NCBI RefSeq assembly: GCF_016342275.1
Contig: NZ_JAEIOT010000004.1
Span: 496,001-560,000, forward strand
Reading direction: 5' to 3'
Source: Corynebacterium marambiense
GTDB lineage: Bacteria; Actinomycetota; Actinomycetes; Mycobacteriales; Mycobacteriaceae
Length of the DNA stretch: 64,000 nucleotides
In this document: positions 36,226 through 45,290 of the stretch, in pieces
Position numbering within the stretch: the first letter of the stretch is position 1
Layout of the letters: every line of letters starts with the position of its first letter
Translations under genes and position numbers: made by a program
The notes under the pieces: generated by a model
The model's database searches: none
What the model was told of the DNA's origin: nothing
The model's input: the letters and a program-made list of their open reading frames with translations, nothing else

Positions 36226-38565
36226 TCAGCTTCGGCGGCGGGTGAGGAACATTGCAGCAAGCATCGCCAATTGGGCGATGGCGAAGGCACCAAGGATGAA
36301 TGCCCAGTCGGCGCCCGTCATGAGCGGAGCAGTTGCGGCGACAGACTTCGGAACAGATGCTTGTTGTGCGTCATATGCTGCGGCTCCACCGTGAGAAGAT
36401 GTTGTCGCTTCGCCCCCGGGGACATCAACCCAACCGAGAAGATTCTCTGAAGAATCAACGAGCGCGACCTTATAGTTATCGCCGCTGAGCCCCGAGACGT
36501 CGAGAAGCATCTGCTTGTTCTCGTCGAGCTGCGCCCAGCCGATCGCCTCGGGCTTAGGACCGTAGGTAAAGAGGTATACCCAGTCTCCGGCCTTCAGATC
36601 GGGCACAGTTAACGTGAGTACACCCTCGTCGTCGATGGCGGACTCTATGTTTCCCTGACGGCGTGGAGTCAGGTTGGCGATGTTGAGGACAGGTGGTTTG
36701 GGAGTGTTCTCCGGCTGGGCCGGATAGCTGGCCGGAGTCTGTGCACCCTGGGCTGCCCCACCTCGGTTACCGGTTACCTGCCCGCCACCTTCTGCAGCAG
36801 TGGAACGTCGCCGTATGACGGTGACGACGCTGTCACCAGGATCATCATTGCGCTGGCTATCAGTTTCGGATTCGCGCACACCGTCAGACGTTCGATTGTC
36901 GGTGTCAGTACGTTTGGTGTTGTCCTTCTGTGGGGCGAGACCATTCAGTGCGCGGGACAACTCTGTTAGTTTTCCCGAGAAGCCGTCGATCGCAGTCGCG
37001 ATGGGGAGGATACTGAAGATGAAAGCCATCTCGTCCGTCGAATCCCCGGGACGTTCTTTCAGCGTGATAGGCGTCCAGCCGAACAGTTCACCGGTATGCC
37101 CCTGGTTCCCGGACTGCAGAACCAACTTCAGTGGCCCCTCTGGTATGTCGATGTCAGTCAGTGGGAGAAGGACCTGACCCGAATCGGTCACGGTGTACCA
37201 GTTGTCGTCCCACGGCAGACGGCGCGAGGTGTCATCAATGTAGGCACTGGCGAAGATCCAATCACCTGGCTGGGCGCCTGGAATCGTGACGGCTAGCTGG
37301 TCATTATCTCGTGTGGCGGAGATCCCACCGCGGAGTGCCTCCGTGAGGTTCTCTGTATAGTGCAGCGGTTCGGGAATCCCACTCGGACGATAGTCGCCCA
37401 CCACGAATTCTGTATCCTTGCTGCCGCGTTTCGGCAGAGTCCTGGTTTTGTCTCCTTCTTTTAGGGTACCGGTGAGAATCCGAATGGTGTGGGCACCGGT
37501 GGTGAAGGCGGGATCGGAGCCATAGGGCCCACTGGTCGTGCCGTCCGGAAGCGTGAGGTCAATCGTGAAATCACCAGTGTGATCATCCGCTTGGACGATA
37601 GCCCAGATGGTGTCGTTGTCGTGTACCTTGTGCCCGGAAACGTGTTTGTACAGACCGTCGTCGATCTTGATGGCGATTTTCGAACCGCCGTCGGTGGGAT
37701 GGCAGAAGCCGGTGCCCGATATCTTCAGGGTGCCACCGGGTACGGCCGTGGGGGCGACGGTGACCAGTGCTTTGTCGGTGCTCGGCGTACAGGTGATGGT
37801 GTCACCCTTGTCCGGCTCAACCCACTCGACACCACTGATTTTCAGCGGGTCGAGAACCAGCGAACGTTGTGCGTCGGCACTGCTCGCTAGGCCACTGGTC
37901 ACGGTGACACTGAGTTTTTGGCCGGGTTCAAGATCCTTGGGAAGGTCGAGGTCGATGCTGAAGGTGCCATCATTGTCGGCCTTGAACAGCTTCCAGATTG
38001 TCGGTTCGGGATTTCCGTTCTTGGGATGGTTGACGACATTATCGCCGGTGCGCTGGTACGTACCCTTCTCGCCATCGGCGAGCTGATAGTAAAGCTTGAC
38101 TACAAGTGTCGACCCGGTACTTCCGTCCGTTGATTTCCAGTTCTCACCAGTGAGTTTCACCGTTTCCCCGGGTTCCACAGAGTAGGGTATCTCGACCGAC
38201 GCGCCATCCTCGGTCGTGCCGGAGACGGTCTCTTCCTTCGTGTCGGTCAGGAGTAGTGGAGCAAGGAGGCCTGTGACGTCCTCGAACTGGTCAGATGCAC
38301 TCTCGGCTTCGGAGGCATCGGTATGGTCACCACTATCGTCCGGAGACGGGGCGGTGAGGGGGGCCTCCACGGTCGTGTCGCTCTTGGGTGCGGACATCGT
38401 CGTCGAGGCTGTGGTGCTGGGATCATCGACCGCCGTGGCGAGAGGTAAGCCGAGGAAGTGTGGGGTTATGAGGGCGGTGACGGCGAGTGCGCCGACCCGG
38501 TGGAGTCGACGGCGGGAAGACGGATACACGACTGGTCCTTCAGTGGAGGGGATGTAGTGGGTCAC
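36226..38565 (-). CDS. Surface protein with Ig-like repeats and C-terminal TM, iron operon
   Basis: 779 residues. The N-terminal signal region (RRRLHRVGALAVTALITP) is followed by an acidic Ser/Asp-rich segment and Ig-like modules at about 120-220 (GETVKLTGENW), 255-385 (GGTLKISGTGFCHP, IAIKIDDGLYK) and 420-500. A charged low-complexity linker comes next, then a further beta-rich module (DWVYLFTYGPKPEAIGW) and a TM helix near the end (WAFILGAFAIAQLAMLAAMF) with an RRR tail. The GTG start overlaps the binding-protein stop (GTGA); GTG 38529 is an alternative. Function unknown. Confidence 0.8.
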   Translation of the reverse strand: MTHYIPSTEGPVVYPSSRRRLHRVGALAVTALITPHFLGLPLATAVDDPSTTASTTMSAPKSDTTVEAPLTAPSPDDSGDHTDASEAESASDQFEDVTGLLAPLLLTDTKEETVSGTTEDGASVEIPYSVEPGETVKLTGENWKSTDGSTGSTLVVKLYYQLADGEKGTYQRTGDNVVNHPKNGNPEPTIWKLFKADNDGTFSIDLDLPKDLEPGQKLSVTVTSGLASSADAQRSLVLDPLKISGVEWVEPDKGDTITCTPSTDKALVTVAPTAVPGGTLKISGTGFCHPTDGGSKIAIKIDDGLYKHVSGHKVHDNDTIWAIVQADDHTGDFTIDLTLPDGTTSGPYGSDPAFTTGAHTIRILTGTLKEGDKTRTLPKRGSKDTEFVVGDYRPSGIPEPLHYTENLTEALRGGISATRDNDQLAVTIPGAQPGDWIFASAYIDDTSRRLPWDDNWYTVTDSGQVLLPLTDIDIPEGPLKLVLQSGNQGHTGELFGWTPITLKERPGDSTDEMAFIFSILPIATAIDGFSGKLTELSRALNGLAPQKDNTKRTDTDNRTSDGVRESETDSQRNDDPGDSVVTVIRRRSTAAEGGGQVTGNRGGAAQGAQTPASYPAQPENTPKPPVLNIANLTPRRQGNIESAIDDEGVLTLTVPDLKAGDWVYLFTYGPKPEAIGWAQLDENKQMLLDVSGLSGDNYKVALVDSSENLLGWVDVPGGEATTSSHGGAAAYDAQQASVPKSVAATAPLMTGADWAFILGAFAIAQLAMLAAMFLTRRRS

Positions 38566-39557
38566 GATGCGAGCTGTGCCACGTCATCGACGATGTTGTT
38601 CATGAGCAGGGGACCACCGGTACTGGTCCATAGATCACCGGCGACGGGAATGATCGTACCGTCCCGGTATGCCTTGAGATCGGTAAAACCGGGTACTTCC
38701 TCGGCTTGGGCGAGAGCGGATTGAGCTTCCTCGAGGTTCGCGGCACCACCGGCAGAGGGGTTGTTGACACTGGACCCTCCAAGGGTTCCGAAGAAGATGT
38801 AGTCTGCGTCGATGTCCCGAAGGTTCTCCTGGGAAACTGGCTCCGAGTGACCTCGCCCCCGTCGGTCTTGGTTTGGCGGCCTATGGAGTCCTAGATCTTC
38901 GAGTGCGGTTCCTGCGGGCAGTTCCTTCAGGATCAGAGCAGCGGAGTTGCCTTGCCAACGCACGATGGAGAATGTGGAGTCTCGGTAGTCAGACAACATC
39001 GCTTTCACTTCTGCGACGTGGGCGTCGTAATCAGCTATCACATCCTCAGCGGCATCCGACATATTCATGGCATCGGCAATATGTCGGAAGTTGATCCGCC
39101 AGTCGCCGCCAGCGTAACCGGTGTAGACAACGGGTGCGATCGCCCGCAGCGCCTCGATCACCGGGGGATTATTGTTGATGCTTGTGCCGTCGACGAGGAT
39201 TAGGTCAGGTTTGGCAGCACCGATAGCCTCGAAGTTCGGTTGAGCGACGTTACCGAGCAGCGGTACGCCCTCAGCCATGGGGCGAAGGTAACCGGCGATG
39301 TCATTTTGCCCACGGCCGGCGACTGCGCCAGCCGGGGTAACACCAAGAGCGAGAAGACCGTCCAGTGTGGGTTCAGACAGCGCGACAACACGCTGGGGTG
39401 AAACCGGAACGTCGACACTCGTCCCCTGGACATCGGTGATGGTGCGCGTTTCCGTTGTGGTCTGCGAAGCGGTACCCCCGTCTCCCGTACAGGCGGTGAG
39501 ACCGAGTGCTGTGGCACAGGCAAGTGCCGCAGCACGAAGGAAATCGCGACGTTTCAT
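38562..39557 (-). CDS. Iron-chelate ABC transporter substrate-binding lipoprotein
   Basis: 331 residues. It has a Tat-like RRDFLRAAAL signal and a lipobox LTAC; the mature protein matches FepB/FhuD/FecB helical-backbone binding proteins (SPQRVVALSEPTLDGLLALGV, KPDLILVDGTSINNN, DADYIFFGTLGG). It captures a siderophore or heme complex for the FecCD permeases downstream. It overlaps the next gene, a surface protein, by GTGA. Confidence 0.92.
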   Translation of the reverse strand: MKRRDFLRAAALACATALGLTACTGDGGTASQTTTETRTITDVQGTSVDVPVSPQRVVALSEPTLDGLLALGVTPAGAVAGRGQNDIAGYLRPMAEGVPLLGNVAQPNFEAIGAAKPDLILVDGTSINNNPPVIEALRAIAPVVYTGYAGGDWRINFRHIADAMNMSDAAEDVIADYDAHVAEVKAMLSDYRDSTFSIVRWQGNSAALILKELPAGTALEDLGLHRPPNQDRRGRGHSEPVSQENLRDIDADYIFFGTLGGSSVNNPSAGGAANLEEAQSALAQAEEVPGFTDLKAYRDGTIIPVAGDLWTSTGGPLLMNNIVDDVAQLAS

Positions 39558-39595
39558 TTGTTGAACTCCTCGTTATCGGTGTTCTGTAGTTATTC

Positions 39596-39655
39596 GGTGG
39601 CCGAAGATGCCGATTCCGAGTGGCAAATACTCTCGGTATCAGCTCACCGGCCACC
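39596..39655 (-). other. Nested RNA hairpin upstream of the binding-protein gene (outer)
   Basis: GGTGGCCG (39596-39603) pairs with CGGCCACC (39648-39655), with an inner GAT-CCGAG/CTCGG-ATC stem. The hairpin is in the 200-bp gap within the operon. It may be a processing, attenuation or stabilising element. Confidence 0.55.
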
Positions 39656-39674
39656 CGATGAATGGCACCAAACC

Positions 39675-39721
39675 TGGCCGGAGAGCAGAACCCGATTTTG
39701 TAGGTTCAGCTGTTCCGGCCA
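39675..39721 (-). other. Nested RNA hairpin in operon gap (proximal)
   Basis: TGGCCGGA/TCCGGCCA arms enclose nested AGC/GCT and GAACC/GGTTC stems. It directly follows the beta-propeller gene and has no T-run. Confidence 0.6.
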
Positions 39722-39757
39722 GGTGAGGTTAGTCAGCGGATGGAATGGTGGCGTGGA

Positions 39758-42631
39758 TCAGAGGTGCAGAAGGTGACGGAGCTGGACCGGCAGTACATGG
39801 ACCGGAATGATTCCGATCTTTGCGAGGAAGCCGAACAAGGCAGCTAAGCCGCCGAGGACACCGAATGTCACCAGGAATCCGGTCAAGAGCTTCGGTAGGC
39901 GCGGTGCCGGTGTGGACGAGGTGGTCGTCGGTGCCGGTGTGGACGAGGTCGTCGTCGGTGCCGGTGTGGACGAGGTGGTCGTCGGTGCCGGTGTGGACGA
40001 GGTGGTCGTCGGTGCCGGTGTGGACGAGGTGGTCGTCGGTGCCGGTGCTGTCTCGACGGGGGTGAATCGGAAGAACCCGTCCTTGTTAGCACCGGTACGG
40101 CTCACCTTGTTGGTGACGAAGATCCGGCCCTTGTTATCAACCTCAAGATCATTGGGGTAGATCCCGGCATCGAGGTTCGCGACCTTTTCGTTGGTCTTGG
40201 GATCAATGACGGTGACGGTGCCGGCCGTACGGTTGGTGGTGTAAATCCGCTTGGTCACGGGGTTGTACACCACGGACAGAGCCTGGTCACCGGTGGGAAT
40301 GTCAGCGACAACGGCTTTCTTTGCCGGGTCGAAGACCACCACGTTGTGGGTGTCCTGGCTGGCGATGTAGAGGTAACCGGTCTCCGGATCGATGGCCAGC
40401 CCGGATGCGCGGCCAACCTTGTCCTCGGGGAGATCGTACACCGTGACGGCCTTGGTCCGGACGTTCACCTTCACTGCCTTCGGAGCACTCTGGGAGACGC
40501 TGTAGAGGTCTCCGGTCTCCTGATCCAGACGTAGTGTCATCGCGCCGGAGAAACCGGGGGTCGGAAGCTGCTCGTAGGTCTTGGTCTCAGCGTTGAACAC
40601 GGTGAGGGACTCGGCATCGGAACGCGGTGAACCGACGTAAGCGAGGCCAGTGCTTTCGTCGATCACGACGTCACGGCCATGAGAAACGACATCGGCAGGG
40701 AACTGGTGAATCAGATTGAGGTCGGCGTCGTAGACCGCGACGGAGTCGGCTGTCGAGTTTGTGGTCCATACACGATCACGCTTCTGATCAAGCCCGACAC
40801 CGAAGACCTGGGCGTTATTGTCGCCGGTCGCCTTGGGCTCGATCTCCTTCTCAACCTTGAGGGTGTCCGGATTGACGATCATGAGGCGCGTACCGGCCTT
40901 GTTGGAGGAACGGTCAGTCCGGGCAACATACAGCTTGCCGTTGTTGTGGTTGAACCGAACTTGGTACAGGCCGGGGTCGAGTTCAGCCTTTTCCACGGTG
41001 TACTTATCCGTGCCGAAGAGGGAGTTGTCGGGTGTGACGGTGTAGTACGTTTCGGAGGTGCGCTCATTTCCATCAACCGTGTACTTGATGGTGATCGGTT
41101 TGCCGAGTAGGTCCTCGTTCCCGGGAATCTTCACGTCCGTGATCTCGGCGAGGGAATCATCGTTGGAGACACCCTTCTGATCGCCGGTCAGGAAGTTGGT
41201 TTCACCGACACCGACGAAAGTTACTGATGCGTCCTTGGGGAGGCCGACAACCTGAACCTTGACGGTGGAGTTCTGAGCTGAGTCATCGAGGCCATCAACG
41301 GTGCTCGAGAGAATCTTCACCGACGGATTAACGATGACCTCATTCGAGACGGCGCTGGTCTTATTCTCATCCTTGGCCTGGACCTTGACAACAACCGGAA
41401 CACCGGCGTTCAGCCCCTCCTTCGATGAAACGTAGGCTGTACCTTCGGCCGTACCGTTCTCATCAGTGGTGATGGTCTTTGACTTATGTCGACCCGTTGA
41501 CCACTTCGCTTCCGTATCATTGACGAAGGGTATGAGATCGGTGTTTGCCGGGAAACCGGTGATCTTTACAGGAATCCTGATGGAACCACTGCGCGAGGAC
41601 TTGTACCCGTTCTCTGCGGTAACGGTGGGCTGAGTGGCCGGGGTTTCACTGGTCTTTTCGGTGACGGTGAACCAGACGAAGTTGGAGACTTTAGCGCCGC
41701 CGTTCTTGTCACCGCCCAGGACACGGAGCCAGTAATCGCCCGGTGTCAGATTTTCCGGAACAACGATATTGAAGCTAAGTGAACCGTCATCACCGGGAAG
41801 TTGGTCGCCGCGAAGAATCCCCGTGCCATCTTTGACAATGGCCAGACCGCGGTCACCCTGTTCCCCGATTGCGATCTTGCCGTCATTGATCTTGACGGCC
41901 ATCTGATCGTTGTCGGGACGCTTGGCGAATCCGGTGCCGTCGATATGGAGGACGCCTCCCTGTTCGACTGTTCCGGCGGTGAGGGTGCCGTCGCCAGTAA
42001 TTTTTCCGCCGCCACCGGGCTTATCACCGGTCACCGATACACGGGGAGTTTCACCGGCATCGTTATCGTCGCTACCCGGCTCAACGACCTTCATCCACGC
42101 GTAGGCTGAGACGGTATCAGCACCGGTATCTTCGTCGTCCGAGCCTAGTACGCGGATCCAGTGGTACCCGACCGGCAGATCCTCGGGGAGACGCAGGGTG
42201 ACGGTGAAGGTTCCATCATCGCCAGGAAGGTTCGAAGTGAGTTCGCCCCATCCACCAGAGACCTTGTCGATGGTGGCTCCGGTTTGATCATCGGGGAACC
42301 CATACTGTCCGGTAGCGGGGGCGGGCTTGTTATCACGACCATCATTGATCTTGAAGGTGAGGGGATTTTCGCTCGGACGCTTCTTGAACCCTGTCCCCTG
42401 GACCGTGACCAAACCACCCTGAGTGACGGTCTCTTCTGTGACGGAGATCTTCCCACCCTTGTGCTTATTTGGAGCAATGGGGGTTTTGCCGGTCGCTGAC
42501 TGCGTCGGTGCTTCTTCAGCGGCGAACGCGATAGTCGGGGCCACTGTGGTGACACCGGTTGTCAGGAGGGATACGGAGAGCATCGCGGCGATGGCGCGCT
42601 TTCCGATGGTACGAGAGTGATGTTGCTTCAT
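39758..42631 (-). CDS. Large surface protein with Ig-like repeats, beta-propeller and TTTSSTPAP stalk
   Basis: 957 residues from ATG 42631. A signal peptide ends about VAPTIAFA. Ig-like modules lie at about 55-175 and 195-330 (VQGTGFKKRP and IDGTGFAKRP; then YHWIRVLGSD and YWLRVLGGD), two more at about 335-540, and a YVTN/NHL-like beta-propeller at about 545-850 (LYVARTDRSS, GLAYVGSPRS, GYLYIASQDT, RIYTTNRTAG). Five TTTSSTPAP repeats form a stalk before a TM segment (LLTGFLVTFGVLGGLAALFGFLAKIGI). It begins the iron operon behind a DtxR-like box. Role in capture of iron or heme is inferred. Confidence 0.82.
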   Translation of the reverse strand: MKQHHSRTIGKRAIAAMLSVSLLTTGVTTVAPTIAFAAEEAPTQSATGKTPIAPNKHKGGKISVTEETVTQGGLVTVQGTGFKKRPSENPLTFKINDGRDNKPAPATGQYGFPDDQTGATIDKVSGGWGELTSNLPGDDGTFTVTLRLPEDLPVGYHWIRVLGSDDEDTGADTVSAYAWMKVVEPGSDDNDAGETPRVSVTGDKPGGGGKITGDGTLTAGTVEQGGVLHIDGTGFAKRPDNDQMAVKINDGKIAIGEQGDRGLAIVKDGTGILRGDQLPGDDGSLSFNIVVPENLTPGDYWLRVLGGDKNGGAKVSNFVWFTVTEKTSETPATQPTVTAENGYKSSRSGSIRIPVKITGFPANTDLIPFVNDTEAKWSTGRHKSKTITTDENGTAEGTAYVSSKEGLNAGVPVVVKVQAKDENKTSAVSNEVIVNPSVKILSSTVDGLDDSAQNSTVKVQVVGLPKDASVTFVGVGETNFLTGDQKGVSNDDSLAEITDVKIPGNEDLLGKPITIKYTVDGNERTSETYYTVTPDNSLFGTDKYTVEKAELDPGLYQVRFNHNNGKLYVARTDRSSNKAGTRLMIVNPDTLKVEKEIEPKATGDNNAQVFGVGLDQKRDRVWTTNSTADSVAVYDADLNLIHQFPADVVSHGRDVVIDESTGLAYVGSPRSDAESLTVFNAETKTYEQLPTPGFSGAMTLRLDQETGDLYSVSQSAPKAVKVNVRTKAVTVYDLPEDKVGRASGLAIDPETGYLYIASQDTHNVVVFDPAKKAVVADIPTGDQALSVVYNPVTKRIYTTNRTAGTVTVIDPKTNEKVANLDAGIYPNDLEVDNKGRIFVTNKVSRTGANKDGFFRFTPVETAPAPTTTSSTPAPTTTSSTPAPTTTSSTPAPTTTSSTPAPTTTSSTPAPRLPKLLTGFLVTFGVLGGLAALFGFLAKIGIIPVHVLPVQLRHLLHL
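39903..40037 (-). repeat. 27-bp tandem repeat, five copies
   Basis: Five units of 27 bp (39903-39929 and so on, plus a partial sixth) encode TTTSSTPAP. The units are almost identical in DNA; the second unit carries a visible single-base difference. Confidence 0.9.
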
Positions 42632-42729
42632 GAATGCACAGGCTTCCTTGGTAGAGGGGCGGGCCGGGTCACTCATGGCCGATCAAACCGTGGCCTCGCT
42701 ATGTGGGATAAGCCCGCCCAGTGAATAAA

Positions 42730-42764
42730 CTAAGCGATGCCTACCTTAGGTACGCCTTGCCTGT
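42730..42764. promoter_or_regulatory. Overlapping DtxR-like boxes and promoter before iron operon
   Basis: The segments at 42730-42748 and 42746-42764 match the DtxR/IdeR consensus TWAGGTTAGSCTAACCTWA at about 11 and 13 of 19 bases. On the minus strand, TTGTAA and TAAGGT 17 bp apart could be the -35 and -10, so a repressor here would block RNA polymerase. Confidence 0.5.
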
Positions 42765-43029
42765 ATTACAAGTGGATCTGTGGATTTTGCGATGATGCAT
42801 GAGCACAGTTGACTGAAGCAGGAGCGATAATTGTGCACAATGTGGCACATCTAGTGATCTGTGCTGTGTGTTTCATCGTGCGGGGTTCATTTCCACCCCC
42901 ACTCGTTCCTACCCTCGAATTCCACCCCCACAACCAGCGTCGTCCGCAGATAATGTGAAGACGTGGAGCCCGAATTGAGAGCATTGGGGTGTCCCAGTTG
43001 GTCGCAGGTCGACGTTTGGCTTCTTGAGG
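42765..43029. other. Intergenic region upstream of iron operon
   Basis: No gene is supported. Two 12-bp direct repeats TTCCACCCCCAC (42891-42902, 42920-42931) and several AT-rich stretches are visible; nothing else is recognised. Confidence 0.4.
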
Positions 43030-44925
43030 TTAGCGTCTGGTGGATACAGCTGTGCGTGAGGCCCGCAAACCGTTGATGATGATGACGATCTCAGCTACTT
43101 CATGGATAAAAACGATCATTGCGAGCCCGAGTACGCCGGTTAATGCCAAAGGTGGAAGAACAAGAATCACGGCCAGCGCGAGTGCGATGTTCTGGTTCAT
43201 GATGCGCCGTCCGCTCCGCGCGTGGGCGAGTGCCTGTGGAAGCAGGGTGAGACTGTGCCCAGTGAAAGCGATGTCAGCGGACTCAATTGCTGCGTCAGTC
43301 CCCGTTGTTCCCATCGCTATCCCAATGTCGGCCGATGCGAGAGCGGGTGCGTCGTTAATGCCGTCGCCCACCATGGCCCAACCTGACCCGCTGACTACCG
43401 CAGCCTTATCTACAGGCAGGAGTTCGGCGCGAATGTCCCGGATCCCGCAGTCGGTGCCGACGGCGGAGGCGGTGCGGAGATTATCGCCGGTAAGCATCGT
43501 CACCTGCATACCCATGCGGTGCAGCGCGGTGATCGTGTCCGGGGCTTCGTCACGGAGAGAATCAATGATGCCGATGATGCCGATAGCCGCATCATCGGCG
43601 CATACCACTATGACTGTCCGTCCATCCGACTCGAGCTCGTCCACCCTGTGCTGCAGTGCACCAGGTGGGTTGAAGCGGGGGCTGCCTACGGTGATGCGGC
43701 GTCCGTCGATATGCCCACTGATTCCTTGTCCAGGATGTTCCTCAATATCCTGCGCATCGGGGATATCGACCTCTGCTACGGCTGCCGTGACCGCTGCGGC
43801 AAGCGGGTGGGTGCTGTGTTTTTCCACTGCGGCGGCGAGAGTGAGAAGGTCCGGGGGGCCATCGACGGACACCACGGTCGGTGTGTTGCGGGTGAGTGTG
43901 CCCGTTTTGTCGAAGGCGATGCGGTTGACGGCACCGAAACGCTCGAACGCGGCACCAGACTTGATGATGACACCGAAGCGACTGGCCGCTCCGATTGCGG
44001 AGATGACGGTGACCGGTACCGCTATGGCGAGTGCACAGGGTGAGGCAGCGACGAGCACGATCAGGGCGCGTTCGATCCAGACGTCCGAGTCGCCGAGCAG
44101 TGAGCCGATGGCTGCGACGGCCACCGCCATGAGTAGGACACCGGGTACGAGAGGTCTGGCGACGCGATCCGCCATGCGCGCGCGGGTGCCTTTCTCTGCC
44201 TGGGCGCGGGTGACGATGGAGACAATCGTGGTCAGGGAGTTATCGGTGCCTGGGGCATCCGCGTGGATGTCGAGGGGTGATCCGACAGCGATGGAACCGG
44301 CAGGTGCTGGATCTCCCGGACCGACGGTCATGGGAATGGACTCTCCGGTGACGGCCGAGGTATCCAGGGCACCTTCACCGCCGACCACGGTGCCGTCGGT
44401 GGGGATGCGTTCCCCTGGGCGGACAATCACGGTGTCACCGACGTTGAGTGCGGTGATCCCAATTGTCTCAGTAGTCGTGTCGCGGCGCACGGTCACTGTT
44501 TCTGGAATGAGGTTAACGAGGCTACGCAAGCCGGCCCGGGCCTTCTGCATTGCTCTTTCCTCGAGCGCCTCGGCGATGGAAAACAGGAACGCCAGGGCAG
44601 CGGCTTCCCCGACGTAGCCGAGCGCGACCGAACCAGTAGCGCTGATGGTCATCAAGAGGCTGATGCCGAGTCGTCCGCCGGGCTGGCCGGTGATGAGTTT
44701 GCGCATGGACTGCGGGATGAACCGTGATCCGCCGAGTATCAGCGCGATCCAGAAAAGTCCGGGATGGATGAGGTGTCCGAGGAGCAGCGCCACCCCGGAG
44801 ACCAACGGCACGAGAAGCGCCGGGTCCCGCCACCACGGGGTTCCCGGTTCGTCCCGGGCGGCGAGTAGCTCACCGGCTGGCCGTTCTGTTGTGGTGTCTT
44901 CGCCACCGCAGCATGCGTCGCTCAT
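43030..44925 (-). CDS. ctpG: Heavy-metal P1B-type ATPase (CtpG/CadA-like)
   Basis: 631 residues. It has metal-site motif SPCAL in TM6, phosphorylation motif DKTGTLT, GDGINDAPALASADIGIAMG and the HP motif STHPLAAAV. The N-terminus starts with MSDACCGGED, a CC pair, without a full HMA domain. It overlaps the upstream cmtR gene (ATGA), and the CmtR/CtpG pair is a known mycobacterial cadmium/lead module. Likely function: Cd, Pb or Zn export. Confidence 0.9.
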   Translation of the reverse strand: MSDACCGGEDTTTERPAGELLAARDEPGTPWWRDPALLVPLVSGVALLLGHLIHPGLFWIALILGGSRFIPQSMRKLITGQPGGRLGISLLMTISATGSVALGYVGEAAALAFLFSIAEALEERAMQKARAGLRSLVNLIPETVTVRRDTTTETIGITALNVGDTVIVRPGERIPTDGTVVGGEGALDTSAVTGESIPMTVGPGDPAPAGSIAVGSPLDIHADAPGTDNSLTTIVSIVTRAQAEKGTRARMADRVARPLVPGVLLMAVAVAAIGSLLGDSDVWIERALIVLVAASPCALAIAVPVTVISAIGAASRFGVIIKSGAAFERFGAVNRIAFDKTGTLTRNTPTVVSVDGPPDLLTLAAAVEKHSTHPLAAAVTAAVAEVDIPDAQDIEEHPGQGISGHIDGRRITVGSPRFNPPGALQHRVDELESDGRTVIVVCADDAAIGIIGIIDSLRDEAPDTITALHRMGMQVTMLTGDNLRTASAVGTDCGIRDIRAELLPVDKAAVVSGSGWAMVGDGINDAPALASADIGIAMGTTGTDAAIESADIAFTGHSLTLLPQALAHARSGRRIMNQNIALALAVILVLPPLALTGVLGLAMIVFIHEVAEIVIIINGLRASRTAVSTRR

Positions 44926-45263
44926 CGGCCCGCCTCCGCGGGGGTCTCGTTGAGACAGGTCTCCGGATCATCACACACGGTCAGGACGATGTGGGTCATG
45001 TTGCGGAGGCTTTCTGCGAGTTCGGGTCCGGCGAGGACGTAACGGACCTTTCGGCCTTCGGGATGGGTGCGGACGAGACCGCAGTCCCGCAGACAGGCGA
45101 GGTGATTGGAGACGTTCGCCCGGGAGAGCTCCAGCTGTTCGGCGAGTTGCGCCGGGTAGTGATTACCGTTCAGAATTGCGAGGAGCATTCTGCAGCGGGT
45201 CGGGTCGGCGAGTGCGCGGCCCAGGCGTACGAGCGCCTGTTCGTGGGCTTCGGTATGGCTCAT
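44922..45263 (-). CDS. cmtR: CmtR-type Cd(II)/Pb(II)-sensing ArsR/SmtB repressor
   Basis: 113 residues with the ArsR winged helix (RANVSNHLACLRDCGLV). Cys57 and Cys61 of mycobacterial CmtR are at identical positions, and Cys103 in DPETC corresponds to Cys102. The LGRALADPTRCR opening is also shared. CmtR dissociates from DNA on Cd or Pb binding and derepresses the export ATPase, which follows by ATGA. A matching operator lies immediately upstream. Confidence 0.92.
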   Translation of the reverse strand: MSHTEAHEQALVRLGRALADPTRCRMLLAILNGNHYPAQLAEQLELSRANVSNHLACLRDCGLVRTHPEGRKVRYVLAGPELAESLRNMTHIVLTVCDDPETCLNETPAEAGR

Positions 45264-45265
45264 CC

Positions 45266-45287
45266 ATCAAACAGTACACTGAATGAT
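45266..45287. promoter_or_regulatory. Probable CmtR operator
   Basis: Inverted repeat ATCA-N2-CAGT-N2-ACTG-N2-TGAT directly upstream of the cmtR ATG, overlapping the presumed promoter. Confidence 0.6.
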
Positions 45288-45290
45288 GAA

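Noticed and set aside
32296..42631. hmu/HtaA heme-uptake locus
   Set aside because: The importer genes fit, but no HtaA-type domain is visible in the three surface proteins, so a heme-specific name is not justified.
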